From an uncultured Rhodospirillales bacterium (GTDB lineage: Bacteria; Pseudomonadota; Alphaproteobacteria; Azospirillales; Azospirillaceae), in contig CAIYNU010000055.1 in the NCBI GenBank assembly GCA_903927615.1, forward strand, positions 46,051 through 110,050: DNA of 64,000 nt, written 5' to 3'. Made by a program: the position numbers and the translations under genes. The notes beneath the pieces are model-generated. The model was not told where the DNA came from. It did no database searches and saw nothing but the letters and a program-made list of their open reading frames with translations. Below are positions 49,882 through 59,733 of the stretch, piece by piece. Positions within the stretch are counted from its first letter, which is position 1. Every line of letters starts with the position of its first letter.

Positions 49882-50199
49882 ATGACCGTATCCAGGACCG
49901 ACGAAATTCGTGCCGCCGCCGAATCCCGGGCCGCCACTCTGGCCTCGATCGAGACCGGGGTTCATATGCTGGCGGCCGCACTCCATCAGTTGATCATCGG
50001 GGATACCAAACTCAGCCGGCTTGCTCCGGTGCTGGGCCGGCGCCTGCACGACGATCAGCAGGAAGTGGGCGAATTCATCGCCGAACATCTGGACAAGTAT
50101 TTGCCGCCAGAACGGCGGGAACCACCCCCCGAGGGTGTCCGCCCCCTCCCGACACGGGTGTCTTCGGCCCGGGCTTTGGAGTCGTCGGCCTCCCGATGA
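49882..50199 (+). CDS. Hypothetical small helical protein
   Basis: 105 residues from ATG 49882, with AGGAGA about 11 bases upstream. Residues 1-75 are predicted helical (ETGVHMLAAALHQLIIGDTK, DDQQEVGEFIAEHLDKYLPP), followed by a Pro-rich tail. No membrane segment or known motif. Function unknown; neighbours give no clue. Confidence 0.55.
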   Translation: MTVSRTDEIRAAAESRAATLASIETGVHMLAAALHQLIIGDTKLSRLAPVLGRRLHDDQQEVGEFIAEHLDKYLPPERREPPPEGVRPLPTRVSSARALESSASR

Positions 50200-50413
50200 C
50201 CCGGACGGGCGAGCCGGGACAGGGAACGATGGCAGGCCGCTTGACAAGGTGATGCCGAAGCCGTCAAGTCGCTGGGGTCGTTCACCGGTTCGCCATAACG
50301 CCTCTCACGGCCAGAAGCGGCGTCATGGGCCGATGACAGGTCGCCAGGTTTCGCGCATGGCCATGCGACGGTAAGGTCGGGCTACCCCGAAACAGGATCA
50401 GGCTGAAATTTCC

Positions 50414-53134
50414 ATGCCCATCCACAACCTCGACGCCCTTTTCCAACCCGGGACCATCGCCCTGATCGGGGCCGGTAGCCTATCCCGAGGTCCGGCCGCG
50501 ATTCTCGCCCGCAACCTGTTCCATGGAGGCTTTCGCGGGCCGGTCATGCCGGTTTCGGATCAGGTGGCGGTGGAAGGTGTCCTCGCCTACCGGTCGGTGG
50601 CGGCGCTGCCGGTGGTCCCGGACCTGGCGGTGGTTTGTAACCCACCGGATCAAACCCCCGACCTGATCGACCAGCTTGGCCGCCGCGGGGCCCGTGCGGC
50701 GCTTCTGGTCGGAGAGGGAGGCGTGGGAACCTCCGGCCAGGACGCCCTCGACCGGCGTCAGCGATTGATCGAGGCGGCCCGGCCCTACGGCTTGCGCCTT
50801 TTGGGTCCCAACAGCTCGGGGGTGATCGTGCCGGCCCGGGGTATGAACGCCAGCATCGTTCATACCCATCCGACCAAAGGCGACATTGCCCTGATCGGCC
50901 AATGCGGAACCGTGGTCAGCGCCGTGGTCGAATGGGCAGGCGAGCGTGGGGTCGGCTTTTCCCATGTGGTCGCGGTCGGTGACGCCGTCGACGTCGATGT
51001 CGGCGACCTGATGGATTCCCTGGCCATGGACGGTGGCGTCCGGGCGATTCTGCTGCATATTGAAGCGGTCGGCAACGCCCGGACCTTCATGTCCGCAGCC
51101 CGGGCCGCGGCCCGCCACAAGCCGGTGATCGTGATCAAGGCCGGGCGCAACCTGGAGGCGACATGCCGCGCCAGCGCCCGGGTCGGTGCTCAACCGGGCT
51201 CGGACGAGGTTTATGACGCGGCGTTCCGCCGGGCCGGCATCCTTCGGGTCAAGCATCTGTCAGAATTGTTTGATGCCGCCCAGACGCTGGGCATGGGCGT
51301 TTCCATGGCCGGCCTGCCCCCGGGTCCCGGCCGGCTGGCTATTCTGACCAATGGCGCCGGCATCGCGACACTGGCCACCGATACCCTGATGGAAGGCGGC
51401 GGCCGGCTGGCCGCACTGGCCCCTGCCACGGTCCAACGCTTGAATCAGGAGTTGCCGCCAAACTGGTCTCACGGCAATCCGGTGGATATCGGCAGCGACG
51501 CCTCGGCCAAACGCTATGGCGACGCTCTCGACCTGCTGCGTCAGGACCCGACCAACGACGCCGTCCTGGTGCTCAATTATCCGGCGTCCAGCGGAGACGG
51601 GGTGGCCTGTGCCCAAGCGGTGATTGACGCCAGCCGCCGGCCAAGCTCGGGGCGGCCCCATCCGGTTCTGACCAGTTGGCTGGGTGCGGGCGTTGCCGCC
51701 GAGGCCCGCCGCCGATTCGCGGTCGCACGCGTTCCGACCTACGACACGCCCGATAGTGCCGTCCGCGGATTTCTTCAACTGACTGAGTACCATCGCAATC
51801 AAGAATTATTGATAGAAACGCCGCCCTCCCTGCCCGACCAATTCGAGGTCAATGAGGCGGCGGTCCGCATCATTATCGAACGCGCACTGGCCGGCAGCCG
51901 TCAGTGGCTGACCGAGCCGGAAGCGCTTCAGATCATATCCGCTTACGGAATTCCCACCCAGGAAACATACCGCGTCAACACGCCGGCTGAAGCCAGCGCG
52001 GCCGCCCGCGCCATCGGCCGGCCGGTGGCGCTGAAACTGCGAACCGCCGACCTCAGCCACCGGGTCGATTTCAACGAAGTGATTCTCAATCTCAAGGAGC
52101 CGGATCAGGTCAGCGCCGCCGCCGAGCAGTTGCTGCGGCAGGCCCACGAAGTCGATCCGATCATCCCGGTCGACGCGTTCACGGTCCAGGCCATGGCTGA
52201 CCTTGGCGAAGCCCAGGAACTGATCATCGGCATGACCGAGGACCGGCTGTTCGGACCCGTGTTGCGGTTTGGCCACGGCGGCAGCGGCGGCGCGGTGCTG
52301 AACGACGAAGCCCTGGCCCTGCCGCCGCTCAACATGAACCTGGCACGCGACCTGATGGCACAGACTCGGGTCTGGCGGCTGTTGCATGGTTACCGGGGCC
52401 GCAAGCCGGTCGATCTGGACGCGGTGGCACAGGCGCTGATCAAGATTTCCCAATTGGTGATCGACGTTCCGGAAATCGCCGAGTTGGAGGTCGATCCGCT
52501 GTTCGCCACCGAACGCGGTGTGCTGGCCCTGGGCGCCCGCATCCGGGTGGCCAAGCACACCCCGGACCGAACCACACGTTTGGCGATTCAGCCCTACCCC
52601 AAGGAGTTGGAGGAACCGGCAACGTTACGCGACGGGACGCCGGTGTTGATTCGCCCGATTCGCCCCGAGGACGAGCCTCGCCTTCATGCCATGATCGCGG
52701 CGATGAGCGCCGAGGATATGCGGTTGCGCTTCTTCGCACCGACCCGGCGTTTGTCGCACCAGACCGCGGCGCGCATGACCCAAATCGACTATGACCGTGA
52801 GATGGCTTTTATTTTGGTCACACCCGACCATTTGGGCGGCGACATCCTGGGGGTCGCCCACCTGATTGCGGACCCGGACCTGCGCCGGGCAGAGTTTGCC
52901 CCCATGATCCGGAGTGCCCAGTGCCGACGCGGCCTTGGGACGCTGTTGATGACGAAAGTCATTGCCTACGCCAAGACCCGCCACATCGACGAAGTTTACG
53001 CCGAGGTGTTGCGGGAGAACACCGGCATGCTCCGGTTGGCCCAGAGAATGGCGTTCAGCCGCCGCGACAACCCCGATGAACCGGGGGTGCTGGAGGTGAG
53101 GCGCCGCCTCGATACCGCGCCTCCCTCCGGTTAA
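50414..53134 (+). CDS. Pat-type acyl-CoA synthetase (NDP-forming) fused to GNAT acetyltransferase
   Basis: 906 residues. N-terminal CoA-binding domain (GTIALIGAGSLSRGP), succinyl-CoA-ligase-like domains (LLGPNSSGVIVPARGMNAS, ILTNGAGIATLATDTLM), an ATP-grasp-like part (FTVQAMADLGEAQELIIGM, FGHGGSGGAVLNDEALALP), and a C-terminal GNAT domain (RPIRPEDEPRLHAMIAAMS, CRRGLGTLLM). This is the architecture of protein lysine acetyltransferase Pat/YfiQ, in which the synthetase part is usually inactive and the GNAT part acetylates e.g. acetyl-CoA synthetase. Its target here is unknown. Confidence 0.88.
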   Translation: MPIHNLDALFQPGTIALIGAGSLSRGPAAILARNLFHGGFRGPVMPVSDQVAVEGVLAYRSVAALPVVPDLAVVCNPPDQTPDLIDQLGRRGARAALLVGEGGVGTSGQDALDRRQRLIEAARPYGLRLLGPNSSGVIVPARGMNASIVHTHPTKGDIALIGQCGTVVSAVVEWAGERGVGFSHVVAVGDAVDVDVGDLMDSLAMDGGVRAILLHIEAVGNARTFMSAARAAARHKPVIVIKAGRNLEATCRASARVGAQPGSDEVYDAAFRRAGILRVKHLSELFDAAQTLGMGVSMAGLPPGPGRLAILTNGAGIATLATDTLMEGGGRLAALAPATVQRLNQELPPNWSHGNPVDIGSDASAKRYGDALDLLRQDPTNDAVLVLNYPASSGDGVACAQAVIDASRRPSSGRPHPVLTSWLGAGVAAEARRRFAVARVPTYDTPDSAVRGFLQLTEYHRNQELLIETPPSLPDQFEVNEAAVRIIIERALAGSRQWLTEPEALQIISAYGIPTQETYRVNTPAEASAAARAIGRPVALKLRTADLSHRVDFNEVILNLKEPDQVSAAAEQLLRQAHEVDPIIPVDAFTVQAMADLGEAQELIIGMTEDRLFGPVLRFGHGGSGGAVLNDEALALPPLNMNLARDLMAQTRVWRLLHGYRGRKPVDLDAVAQALIKISQLVIDVPEIAELEVDPLFATERGVLALGARIRVAKHTPDRTTRLAIQPYPKELEEPATLRDGTPVLIRPIRPEDEPRLHAMIAAMSAEDMRLRFFAPTRRLSHQTAARMTQIDYDREMAFILVTPDHLGGDILGVAHLIADPDLRRAEFAPMIRSAQCRRGLGTLLMTKVIAYAKTRHIDEVYAEVLRENTGMLRLAQRMAFSRRDNPDEPGVLEVRRRLDTAPPSG

Positions 53135-53257
53135 ACCTAGCCCCCCGAATGGCCGCATGAGAGGATTTGTCGGAATCGATCACTCCGGCCTTGCATCTTG
53201 GCGCCATATCGTCATCTTGGATGGACACGTTCTTTTTCCCTTTGACGAGACGACGGC

Positions 53258-53848
53258 ATGTACGATCGCCCCCCCCGTTCCTTCAATGCACCCGCGATCA
53301 CCCATAGTGGGGCTCGGGCCACCGTGAAATGGTTCAATCCCACCAAAGGCTTCGGCTTTGTGACGCCCGACGACGGATCGCCCGACGCATTCCTGCACAT
53401 ATCGGCTGTGCAGTCTGCCGGCTACGACGCGCTGCCAGAGGGCGCGACCCTGATTTGCGATCTGTCCCACGGCCCCAAGGGTCCACAGGTTGCCGCGATT
53501 TCTTCGGTCGACACCTCGACCGCCAAAGCGGGCGGCAGCCGGCCGCAACGCCCATCGGCCCCCCGCGGCGACTTCGGCCGCAGCAGCGGCGGCGGCGGTG
53601 CCCGTGGTGGTTGGGACGGGCAAGATGACGACGCTGACGGCGCCACCGTTGATGGAACCGTGAAATGGTTTAATGCCGACAAGGGCTTCGGCTTTGTGGC
53701 GCCCGCCGGTGGTGGCAAGGACGTGTTTGTCCACCGGAGCGCCCTCGAGCGTTCGGGACTTCAAGCCCTGGCGGACGGCGAACCGGTTCGACTGACGGTC
53801 CGCCAAGGTCAGAAAGGACCGGAAGCGGTGCGGGTCGAAGTCCGTTAA
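53258..53848 (+). CDS. Cold-shock protein with two cold-shock domains
   Basis: 196 residues. Domain 1 at about 20-85 (ATVKWFNPTKGFGFVTPDDG, AFLHISAVQSAGY) and domain 2 at about 130-196 (GTVKWFNADKGFGFVAPAGG, DVFVHRSALERSGL), separated by a Gly/Arg/Ser-rich linker. Two-domain cold-shock proteins of this type are common in alphaproteobacteria. They bind RNA; role in growth-phase adaptation is known for relatives. The linker may be disordered. Confidence 0.92.
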   Translation: MYDRPPRSFNAPAITHSGARATVKWFNPTKGFGFVTPDDGSPDAFLHISAVQSAGYDALPEGATLICDLSHGPKGPQVAAISSVDTSTAKAGGSRPQRPSAPRGDFGRSSGGGGARGGWDGQDDDADGATVDGTVKWFNADKGFGFVAPAGGGKDVFVHRSALERSGLQALADGEPVRLTVRQGQKGPEAVRVEVR

Positions 53849-54062
53849 TCCTCACTGCGGCCTGCTGGCCGGTCCCCGTTTCCGGGGGGAGCCGGCTGGC
53901 TTCCGTCGGTGTGCGAGTCGCGCTATTCGTTCCGAGCCAGAGTATCGAAGGCGGGAGTTTACAGCGCCTCGTTCGACGTCGCGGATGGCACCGCCACCGG
54001 GACCGGTCGAATCGGAGTGACTTGGCTTGTCAGGCAGGCTGACAAGTTTGACGAGGCCGGGT

Positions 54063-54107
54063 GGGAACGACACGGGGACGGGAACGACACGAGGACGGGC
54101 ACGACAC
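54063..54107 (+). repeat. 17-base tandem repeat ending at a start codon
   Basis: GGGAACGACACGGGGAC (54063), GGGAACGACACGAGGAC (54080) and a truncated third copy (54097-54107) run right up to the ATG at 54108. The period is not a multiple of three. The GAGG inside the second copy could act as a ribosome-binding site, so copy number could change translation. Confidence 0.85.
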
Positions 54108-54857
54108 ATGGCTGACCAGGATGACCCAACAATGCCGCGCCAACCCGGCCGACGGCAACTCCTTCGCTGTGTGGTCGCCGCAATGGTGGCGGGAACCGTC
54201 GATCTGGCATCCAGCCCGGGACAAGCCGCCGGTCGTCTTGCCGATCTGCTGGCCCCCCACATCCTCTCGTTCCTCAATGTTCACACGGCCGAGGCCCTGG
54301 CGGTTCCCTACGGGCTCGACGGCAAGGTCGTTCCCGGGGCCATGCCGGCGGTGCGCCATTTGCTCCATGACCACCACGACGGGAGCGACCACGAGATCGA
54401 CTCGAAATTGCTCGACGTGCTGTTCACGATTGTCCAGTCCGTGGGCGGGGGGGCTCACACCACGCTCCAGGTTCTGTCCGGTTACCGTTCGCCGCACACC
54501 AATTCGATCTTGCGCCTGACCGATGAAGGCGTGGCGGTCAACAGCTTTCACATGCGGGGACAGGCCATCGACTTCTATATCCCGGGCTGTCCGCTTGCCG
54601 AACTTCATCGCGCCGCGTTGGCGGCGCGGGGTGGCGGCGTCGGCTATTACCCGGCCCACAATTTCATCCATGTGGATGTCGGGCCGGTCCGGCAATGGGG
54701 GTCATTCGGTGGCGCCATACCGATGCCGATGGGTCACGAGTCGCTGATGGTCGGGGGGCGACCGATGCACCTGACGCCGGTCCAGGCCAGGAATCTGGCC
54801 ATGCATCGGCGCGCCTTGATGTGGGACCATCAGCATCGCCGTCTGATGGGGCAATAG
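54108..54857 (+). CDS. DUF882 / YcbK-like M15 peptidase, probably Tat-exported
   Basis: 249 residues from ATG 54108 (frame open to 54027). N-terminal GRRQLLRCVVAAMVAG resembles a twin-arginine signal, with likely cleavage after GQAAG. The body has LSGYRSPHTNSILR, FHMRGQAIDFYIPG and FIHVDVGPVRQWG, whose His and Asp residues match the zinc-binding set of M15/DUF882 enzymes. Relatives act on peptidoglycan. The window also encodes TatB and TatC. Its ribosome-binding region is made of short tandem repeats. Confidence 0.85.
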   Translation: MADQDDPTMPRQPGRRQLLRCVVAAMVAGTVDLASSPGQAAGRLADLLAPHILSFLNVHTAEALAVPYGLDGKVVPGAMPAVRHLLHDHHDGSDHEIDSKLLDVLFTIVQSVGGGAHTTLQVLSGYRSPHTNSILRLTDEGVAVNSFHMRGQAIDFYIPGCPLAELHRAALAARGGGVGYYPAHNFIHVDVGPVRQWGSFGGAIPMPMGHESLMVGGRPMHLTPVQARNLAMHRRALMWDHQHRRLMGQ

Positions 54858-54906
54858 GCCGGCGGCGCGAGGTATCCACGTCAAAGCTCTTGACAGCTCT
54901 TGTGCA

Positions 54907-55626
54907 TCAGCCCCCGCCCAAATACGCGCCAACCACCGCGGGATTTCGGGCGATGTCAGCCGCCCGGCCGTGAAGAGCGACCCGGCCGCCTTCCAGCACG
55001 TAAGCGGTGTCGGCAACCGCAAGAGCGGCTTCGGCGTTTTGCTCCACCAACAGAATGGTCCGGCCCTCGGCCCGCAGTGCTGCGATGATCGCAAACACAG
55101 AGTCCACCAGCAGTGGCGCCAGCCCCATGCTCGGCTCATCCAATAGAAGCAGCCGAGGCTCCGCCATCAGCGCCCGGCCCATAGCCACCATTTGCTGCTC
55201 GCCACCCGAGAGCAAGCCGGCCGTTTCGTCCAGACGCTCGGCCAGCCGCGGAAAGCGCGCCAGCACCGCATCACGCCGACGGCGCAGACCCGCACCATCC
55301 GGCACCCCATACGCGCCCATGCGCAGATTCTCGGCCACGGTCATGCCATCGAACAACTGCCGGCCCTCGGGAACCTGCGTGATGCCCGCGGCGGCGATCC
55401 GGTGGGCCGGCAAACCCGTGACGTCACGCCCATCAAAACGAATACTTCCGCAAACCGGCTTAAGCAACCCGGAGATCCCCCTCAAGGTCGTGGTCTTCCC
55501 GGCACCATTGGCGCCGATCAGGCAAACCACCTGGCCCGCCGCCACCGTCAGGTTCAAGCCGGTCACGACCGGCGAACGGCCATAAGCCAGGGTCAGATCG
55601 CCAATCTCCAACAGCGGTGCGGTCAC
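54907..55626 (-). CDS. livF: Branched-chain amino acid ABC transporter ATPase LivF
   Basis: 239 residues, GTG start overlapping the livG stop. Walker A GANGAGKTT, signature LLSGGEQQMVAMGRAL, Walker B LLLDEPSMGLAP. LivF lacks the long insert of LivG. It energises uptake of branched-chain amino acids or related amides with LivG/H/M/K. Last gene of the five-gene operon. Confidence 0.92.
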   Translation of the reverse strand: MTAPLLEIGDLTLAYGRSPVVTGLNLTVAAGQVVCLIGANGAGKTTTLRGISGLLKPVCGSIRFDGRDVTGLPAHRIAAAGITQVPEGRQLFDGMTVAENLRMGAYGVPDGAGLRRRRDAVLARFPRLAERLDETAGLLSGGEQQMVAMGRALMAEPRLLLLDEPSMGLAPLLVDSVFAIIAALRAEGRTILLVEQNAEAALAVADTAYVLEGGRVALHGRAADIARNPAVVGAYLGGG

Positions 55627-56420
55627 AACGATGACTCCCCGCAGGCCAATCGCGCCGCTCCCTTGGCGCCCAAATACGCCTCGATCACCACCGGATCGCG
55701 TCTGATTTCAGCCGGAGGGCCTTCGGCGATGCAACGACCGAAATTCAACACGGTAATCCAGTCACACAACTTCATGACAAACCCCATGTCATGTTCCACC
55801 AGCAGCAGGGTCACCCCCCGGTCCCGCACCCGCCCCAACAGCCGGGCCAGCGCCTCGGTTTCGTGGGGGTTCATGCCGGCGGCGGGTTCGTCGAGCAGCA
55901 ACAGCCGGGGCGCCGAGGCCAGCCCCCGGGCGATCTCCAGCCGGCGTTGCTCGCCATACGACAGGTCGCCGGCAGGCAAATCGGCACGATCCCGGAGCCC
56001 GACCACCTCCAACAACTCCAGGGACTGCTCCCGCAACCGGCGCTCCTCGGCCCGCCAGGCCGGCGTCCGGAACAGACACTGCATCAGCGTGGCCGTGAGG
56101 CGGGCATGGGCCCCGGTCGCCACATTTTCCAGCACCGTCATCCCGTCGAACAGACGGATATTCTGAAACGTCCGGGCCAGGCCCAGGCCAGCCCGGGCAT
56201 GCACCGGCAATCGGGTCACCGACCGGCCATCCACCGCAATCTCGCCGTCATCCGGCGGCAGCACCCCCGAGATCAGGTTAAACACCGTGGTCTTACCGGC
56301 CCCGTTGGGACCGATCAGGCCGTGAATATGTCCGGCCCGGACCGAAAACGTCACATGCGCCACCGCGGTCAGGCCACGGAATCGCTTGGACAGTCCGGTT
56401 ACGTGCAACAGCGCGGTCAT
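55623..56420 (-). CDS. livG: Branched-chain amino acid ABC transporter ATPase LivG
   Basis: 265 residues from ATG 56420 (ATGA overlap with livM). Walker A GPNGAGKTT, a LivG-type ARTFQNIRLFDGMTVLENV segment, signature LSYGEQRRLEIARGL, Walker B LLLDEPAAGMNPHE. Partner of LivF. The frame is open upstream to 56465 but the overlap start is preferred. Confidence 0.92.
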   Translation of the reverse strand: MTALLHVTGLSKRFRGLTAVAHVTFSVRAGHIHGLIGPNGAGKTTVFNLISGVLPPDDGEIAVDGRSVTRLPVHARAGLGLARTFQNIRLFDGMTVLENVATGAHARLTATLMQCLFRTPAWRAEERRLREQSLELLEVVGLRDRADLPAGDLSYGEQRRLEIARGLASAPRLLLLDEPAAGMNPHETEALARLLGRVRDRGVTLLLVEHDMGFVMKLCDWITVLNFGRCIAEGPPAEIRRDPVVIEAYLGAKGAARLACGESSL

Positions 56421-57277
56421 GGCGCCATGCCCCGGGGCAGCCGTCCCAGCCGCGGCATCCGCCACGGCACCACCCCCCGGGGCAGGAACAGCACCACCAG
56501 AACGATAATCAGACCATTGAAGACCAACCTAAAATCTTGAAGCGGCCGAAGCACCTCGGGCAGTGCGGTCAGCACCAGCGCCCCCACCACCGGCCCCAGG
56601 GGCGAACCGGTGCCGCCCAAGATCGCAAAACTCAGGATCGTGACCGCGGTTTCGAAGGCGTAGTCGTTGGGACCGATGAAGCTGGCGCTATGCGCCGAAA
56701 AGCAGCCCGCCAGCCCAGCCAGCATCGCCGAGACCAGCAGCGCCGCCAATTGACCCGCCGCCCGGTCGATCCCCATCACCGCCGCGGCGATGCCGTCGCT
56801 GCGCATGGCCTCCATCGCCCGCCCGATCCGCGACTGTCCCACGGCGAAAGCGCCTGCCAGCGCCAGCCCCAGCGCCAGAAAAATCATCCAGGTCTCGGTC
56901 CGGCCGGGAATGCCATTGAGGCCAAGCGCGCCTCCGGTGATCCCGGCATTGACGTACACCACCCGCAGCACCTCGCCCAGGCCGATGGTGGCGATGGCCA
57001 GATAGACCCCGGTCAGGCGCAGGGTCGGAATCCCGATCACCGCCGCCACCACCGCCGGCGCCAGGGCCGACGCCGCCAGCACCAGGGCGAACGGCAGGCC
57101 GGTGTGCAAAGACAGCAGGGCGCCGGTGTAGGCCCCAAGGCCCATGAACGCCGCCTGACCCAAAGACAGTTGGCCGGCCGCCAGCACCACATACATCGAC
57201 AGCGCCAACAGGCCGTTGATCCCCAACGAGTGGATCAGGGTCTGGTAAGTCCAAAGGATATCGTCCAGCCAGGGCAC
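56417..57277 (-). CDS. livM: Branched-chain amino acid ABC transporter permease LivM
   Basis: 286 residues from GTG 57277, with AGGAGG seven bases upstream (TTG 57280 adjacent is possible). Multi-spanning permease; GQLSLGQAAFMGLGAYTGAL and GVYLAIATIGLGEVLRVVYV are characteristic LivM text, and IGRAMEAMRSDGIAAAVMGI is the coupling loop for the ATPase. Forms the channel with LivH. Confidence 0.92.
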   Translation of the reverse strand: MPWLDDILWTYQTLIHSLGINGLLALSMYVVLAAGQLSLGQAAFMGLGAYTGALLSLHTGLPFALVLAASALAPAVVAAVIGIPTLRLTGVYLAIATIGLGEVLRVVYVNAGITGGALGLNGIPGRTETWMIFLALGLALAGAFAVGQSRIGRAMEAMRSDGIAAAVMGIDRAAGQLAALLVSAMLAGLAGCFSAHSASFIGPNDYAFETAVTILSFAILGGTGSPLGPVVGALVLTALPEVLRPLQDFRLVFNGLIIVLVVLFLPRGVVPWRMPRLGRLPRGMAP

Positions 57278-57344
57278 CAACCATCCTCCTGCTTTGCCTT
57301 CGGCGACCGATGGCCGGGATCCCCCGGCCGCGAACCGGGGTCGG

Positions 57345-58235
57345 TCAGACCCGCGGCGCCACCACCCGACCGCCCAGACCCGCCGGACGCAGCCACAGCA
57401 CCAGCATCATCAGCGCAAACGCCACGCCGTCCTTCAACGCCGAGTCGACATAGCCCGCCACCATCACCTCGGTGACCCCCAACAGCACCCCGGCCAGCAA
57501 GGCGCCCCGGATATTGCCGAGACCACCGACGATCACCACGGCAAAGCCGTGCAGCATCATGGATTCGCCCATGTACGGCTGAATCGCGTTGAAGTTGAGG
57601 CCGAGCAGCACCCCCGCGGCGCCCCCCATCACCCCCGACAGGAACGACACCAGCGCCATGGTCCGCGCCACCGACACTCCCATCAACCGCGCGGCATCCT
57701 CGTTCCCGGCCACCGCCCGGATGGCCAGACCAAGCCGGGAGCCGTGGAGCAAGGCCAGCAGCGCCCCCACCAGCAGACCGGTGGTGGCGATGATCAGCAC
57801 CTGGCTCCAGGCGAGCCGGACCGGCCCCAACACCACCGCCCCGCCCGTCCCGGTCCCCAGCATCCCGGGCGGAAAGCGGCGGATTTCGGTGCCGAGTCCC
57901 ATGGACAGCAGCGACGTCAGAAGCAGCACCGCCCCCACCGTCACCATCAGGGCACTGAGTTCCGGTGCCCGGACCCGGCGCAACGGCATCAGCAGCAGCG
58001 TATCGACCACCACCGCCAGCCCCCCCGCGGCCAGCGCCCCCGCCGGCAGCGCCAGCCAGAGCGTCGCCCCGGGAATCCCCGCCACCGCCAGCGCCACCAG
58101 CGCGCCCGCGGTGCAATAAAAGCCATAGGTCAGATTCAGCACCTTCAACACCCCGAACATCAGGGTGAAGCCGAGGGCGAACAGGGCATAGGTGCAGCCA
58201 AGGACCAAGCCGTTGGCCAATTGTTGGGCGAACAT
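57345..58235 (-). CDS. livH: Branched-chain amino acid ABC transporter permease LivH
   Basis: 296 residues from ATG 58235 (GTG 58244 possible). MFAQQLANGLVLGCTYALFA is a standard LivH start; RLGLAIRAVAGNEDAARLMG is the coupling loop, and GGLGNIRGALLAGVLLGV follows. Co-transcribed with livM, 67 bases downstream. Confidence 0.92.
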   Translation of the reverse strand: MFAQQLANGLVLGCTYALFALGFTLMFGVLKVLNLTYGFYCTAGALVALAVAGIPGATLWLALPAGALAAGGLAVVVDTLLLMPLRRVRAPELSALMVTVGAVLLLTSLLSMGLGTEIRRFPPGMLGTGTGGAVVLGPVRLAWSQVLIIATTGLLVGALLALLHGSRLGLAIRAVAGNEDAARLMGVSVARTMALVSFLSGVMGGAAGVLLGLNFNAIQPYMGESMMLHGFAVVIVGGLGNIRGALLAGVLLGVTEVMVAGYVDSALKDGVAFALMMLVLWLRPAGLGGRVVAPRV

Positions 58236-58293
58236 GACCGGCACAATAGCGAAGCCCGACGGCCGGCGGCAACCGCGCCGGCCGTCCTGTGGC

Positions 58294-59457
58294 CTATTGC
58301 AGCACCGAAAACCGGCCGTCCTTCATGACCAGCACCACCACACCGGCGGTGGACCCGGGACTGCGATCCGCCGCGAACGTAAACAAGCCCATCACGCCCT
58401 CGTGATGGGTTTGCAACAACGCTTGACACAAGGCTTCGGACTGGACACTGCCCGCCCGGTTGATGGCCTCGGCCAGGATATGGAGCGTGTCGTAGGCCTG
58501 CGCCGCAAACTGATCCGGGTCCTTGTGGTAACGCTGGCGAAAGGCCGTGACGAAGGTCTGGTTGACCGGGTCTGCCTTGTCGATGAACCAGGGACTGCCG
58601 ACCAGCGTACCATCGGCGGCGGCCCCGGCGATCTCGCCCAGCTTCGGCGAATTGAAGCCGTTACCGCCGATAAAGAATACTTTTTCCGGCAAACCCAACT
58701 GCCGCGCCTGGAGCAGAATCCCCGAAGCCGCCTCCACCAGGGCCGACACCACCACCGCGTCGACTCCCAAGTCCTTGATCTTGGTCAACTGGGCTGAAAA
58801 GTCGGTATCTTTGGCACCGAAGGTCTCGATGGTGGCGATGTCGAAACCAAGACTATCAAGATTGGCCTTGAACACGTCAAAACCCGATTTGGTGAAGGCG
58901 TCGTCGTTGCCATACATCACCGCGACGCGTTTGACCCCAAAACGGCTCTGGGCAGTCTTCAGCGTCACCGGGATCACGTCGGCCTCGGGCAAGGACGTCC
59001 GGAACACCGTCGGACCGATGTCGGTAATGCCGTTGGCCGTGTTCGACGTCCCGATGATCGGCACCTTGCGCTCGACCGCCACCGGACCGACCGCAAACAT
59101 TTCGTTGGACAGCGTGGGACCGATGATCACTGGCACCCGTTCCCGACCGATCAGGGAGCGCGCGGCGTTGATCGCACTTTCCTTCTGGCCGCCGGAATCT
59201 TCGTACCGGATGGCCAGGGTCCGGCCATGCAGCACCCCGCCGCCGGCCCCGCCGCTTCCGGCGTTCACTTCGTCCAACGCCAGATCCAACCCGTCCCTGA
59301 TCGCGATGCCGTAGCGAGACGCGGGTCCGGTCAAGGCCTCGATGGCGCCGACCGTCAACGGCTCGGACCCGGCCGCCGTCACCGATGGTGACACCAGTAT
59401 CGCCGTCGCCAGCCCCAAGACACCCCAAAGAGGCGAACCCCAGAAAACCTTCGTCAT
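58294..59457 (-). CDS. livK: Branched-chain amino acid ABC transporter substrate-binding protein
   Basis: 387 residues from ATG 59457, preceded by GAGAGGA. Signal peptide (about 1-31), then Periplasmic-binding fold type I: GAIEALTGPASRYGIAIRDG, RYEDSGGQKESAINAARSLI, VPVIIGPTLSNEM, and FGAKDTDFSAQLTKIKDLGV. First gene of the liv operon. The ligand may be a branched-chain amino acid, amide or urea; sequence alone does not settle it. Confidence 0.9.
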   Translation of the reverse strand: MTKVFWGSPLWGVLGLATAILVSPSVTAAGSEPLTVGAIEALTGPASRYGIAIRDGLDLALDEVNAGSGGAGGGVLHGRTLAIRYEDSGGQKESAINAARSLIGRERVPVIIGPTLSNEMFAVGPVAVERKVPIIGTSNTANGITDIGPTVFRTSLPEADVIPVTLKTAQSRFGVKRVAVMYGNDDAFTKSGFDVFKANLDSLGFDIATIETFGAKDTDFSAQLTKIKDLGVDAVVVSALVEAASGILLQARQLGLPEKVFFIGGNGFNSPKLGEIAGAAADGTLVGSPWFIDKADPVNQTFVTAFRQRYHKDPDQFAAQAYDTLHILAEAINRAGSVQSEALCQALLQTHHEGVMGLFTFAADRSPGSTAGVVVLVMKDGRFSVLQ

Positions 59458-59733
59458 CAGCCATCCTCTCGATGAAGGAACTTTTGTTCTTGTCGCATAG
59501 AACCGTGATCGAGGAAACCGTCTCACCGCACCTATACGAATATGTTACACTTTGGTGAAGTCCGAAAGCCAGGCCCGTGCGGCCTCAAGCTCCCCTCAAG
59601 CGACTGAAGAGCTTCCGCAATCGTGTTGCGATGCACAATAATAAGCACTGGAATACGCCCTATTCCTCGCTAACGCTGCGATCCGACTTATGATAACCTG
59701 CTTTCTGCGTTCGTCGTCCAGGGATCATCGATA

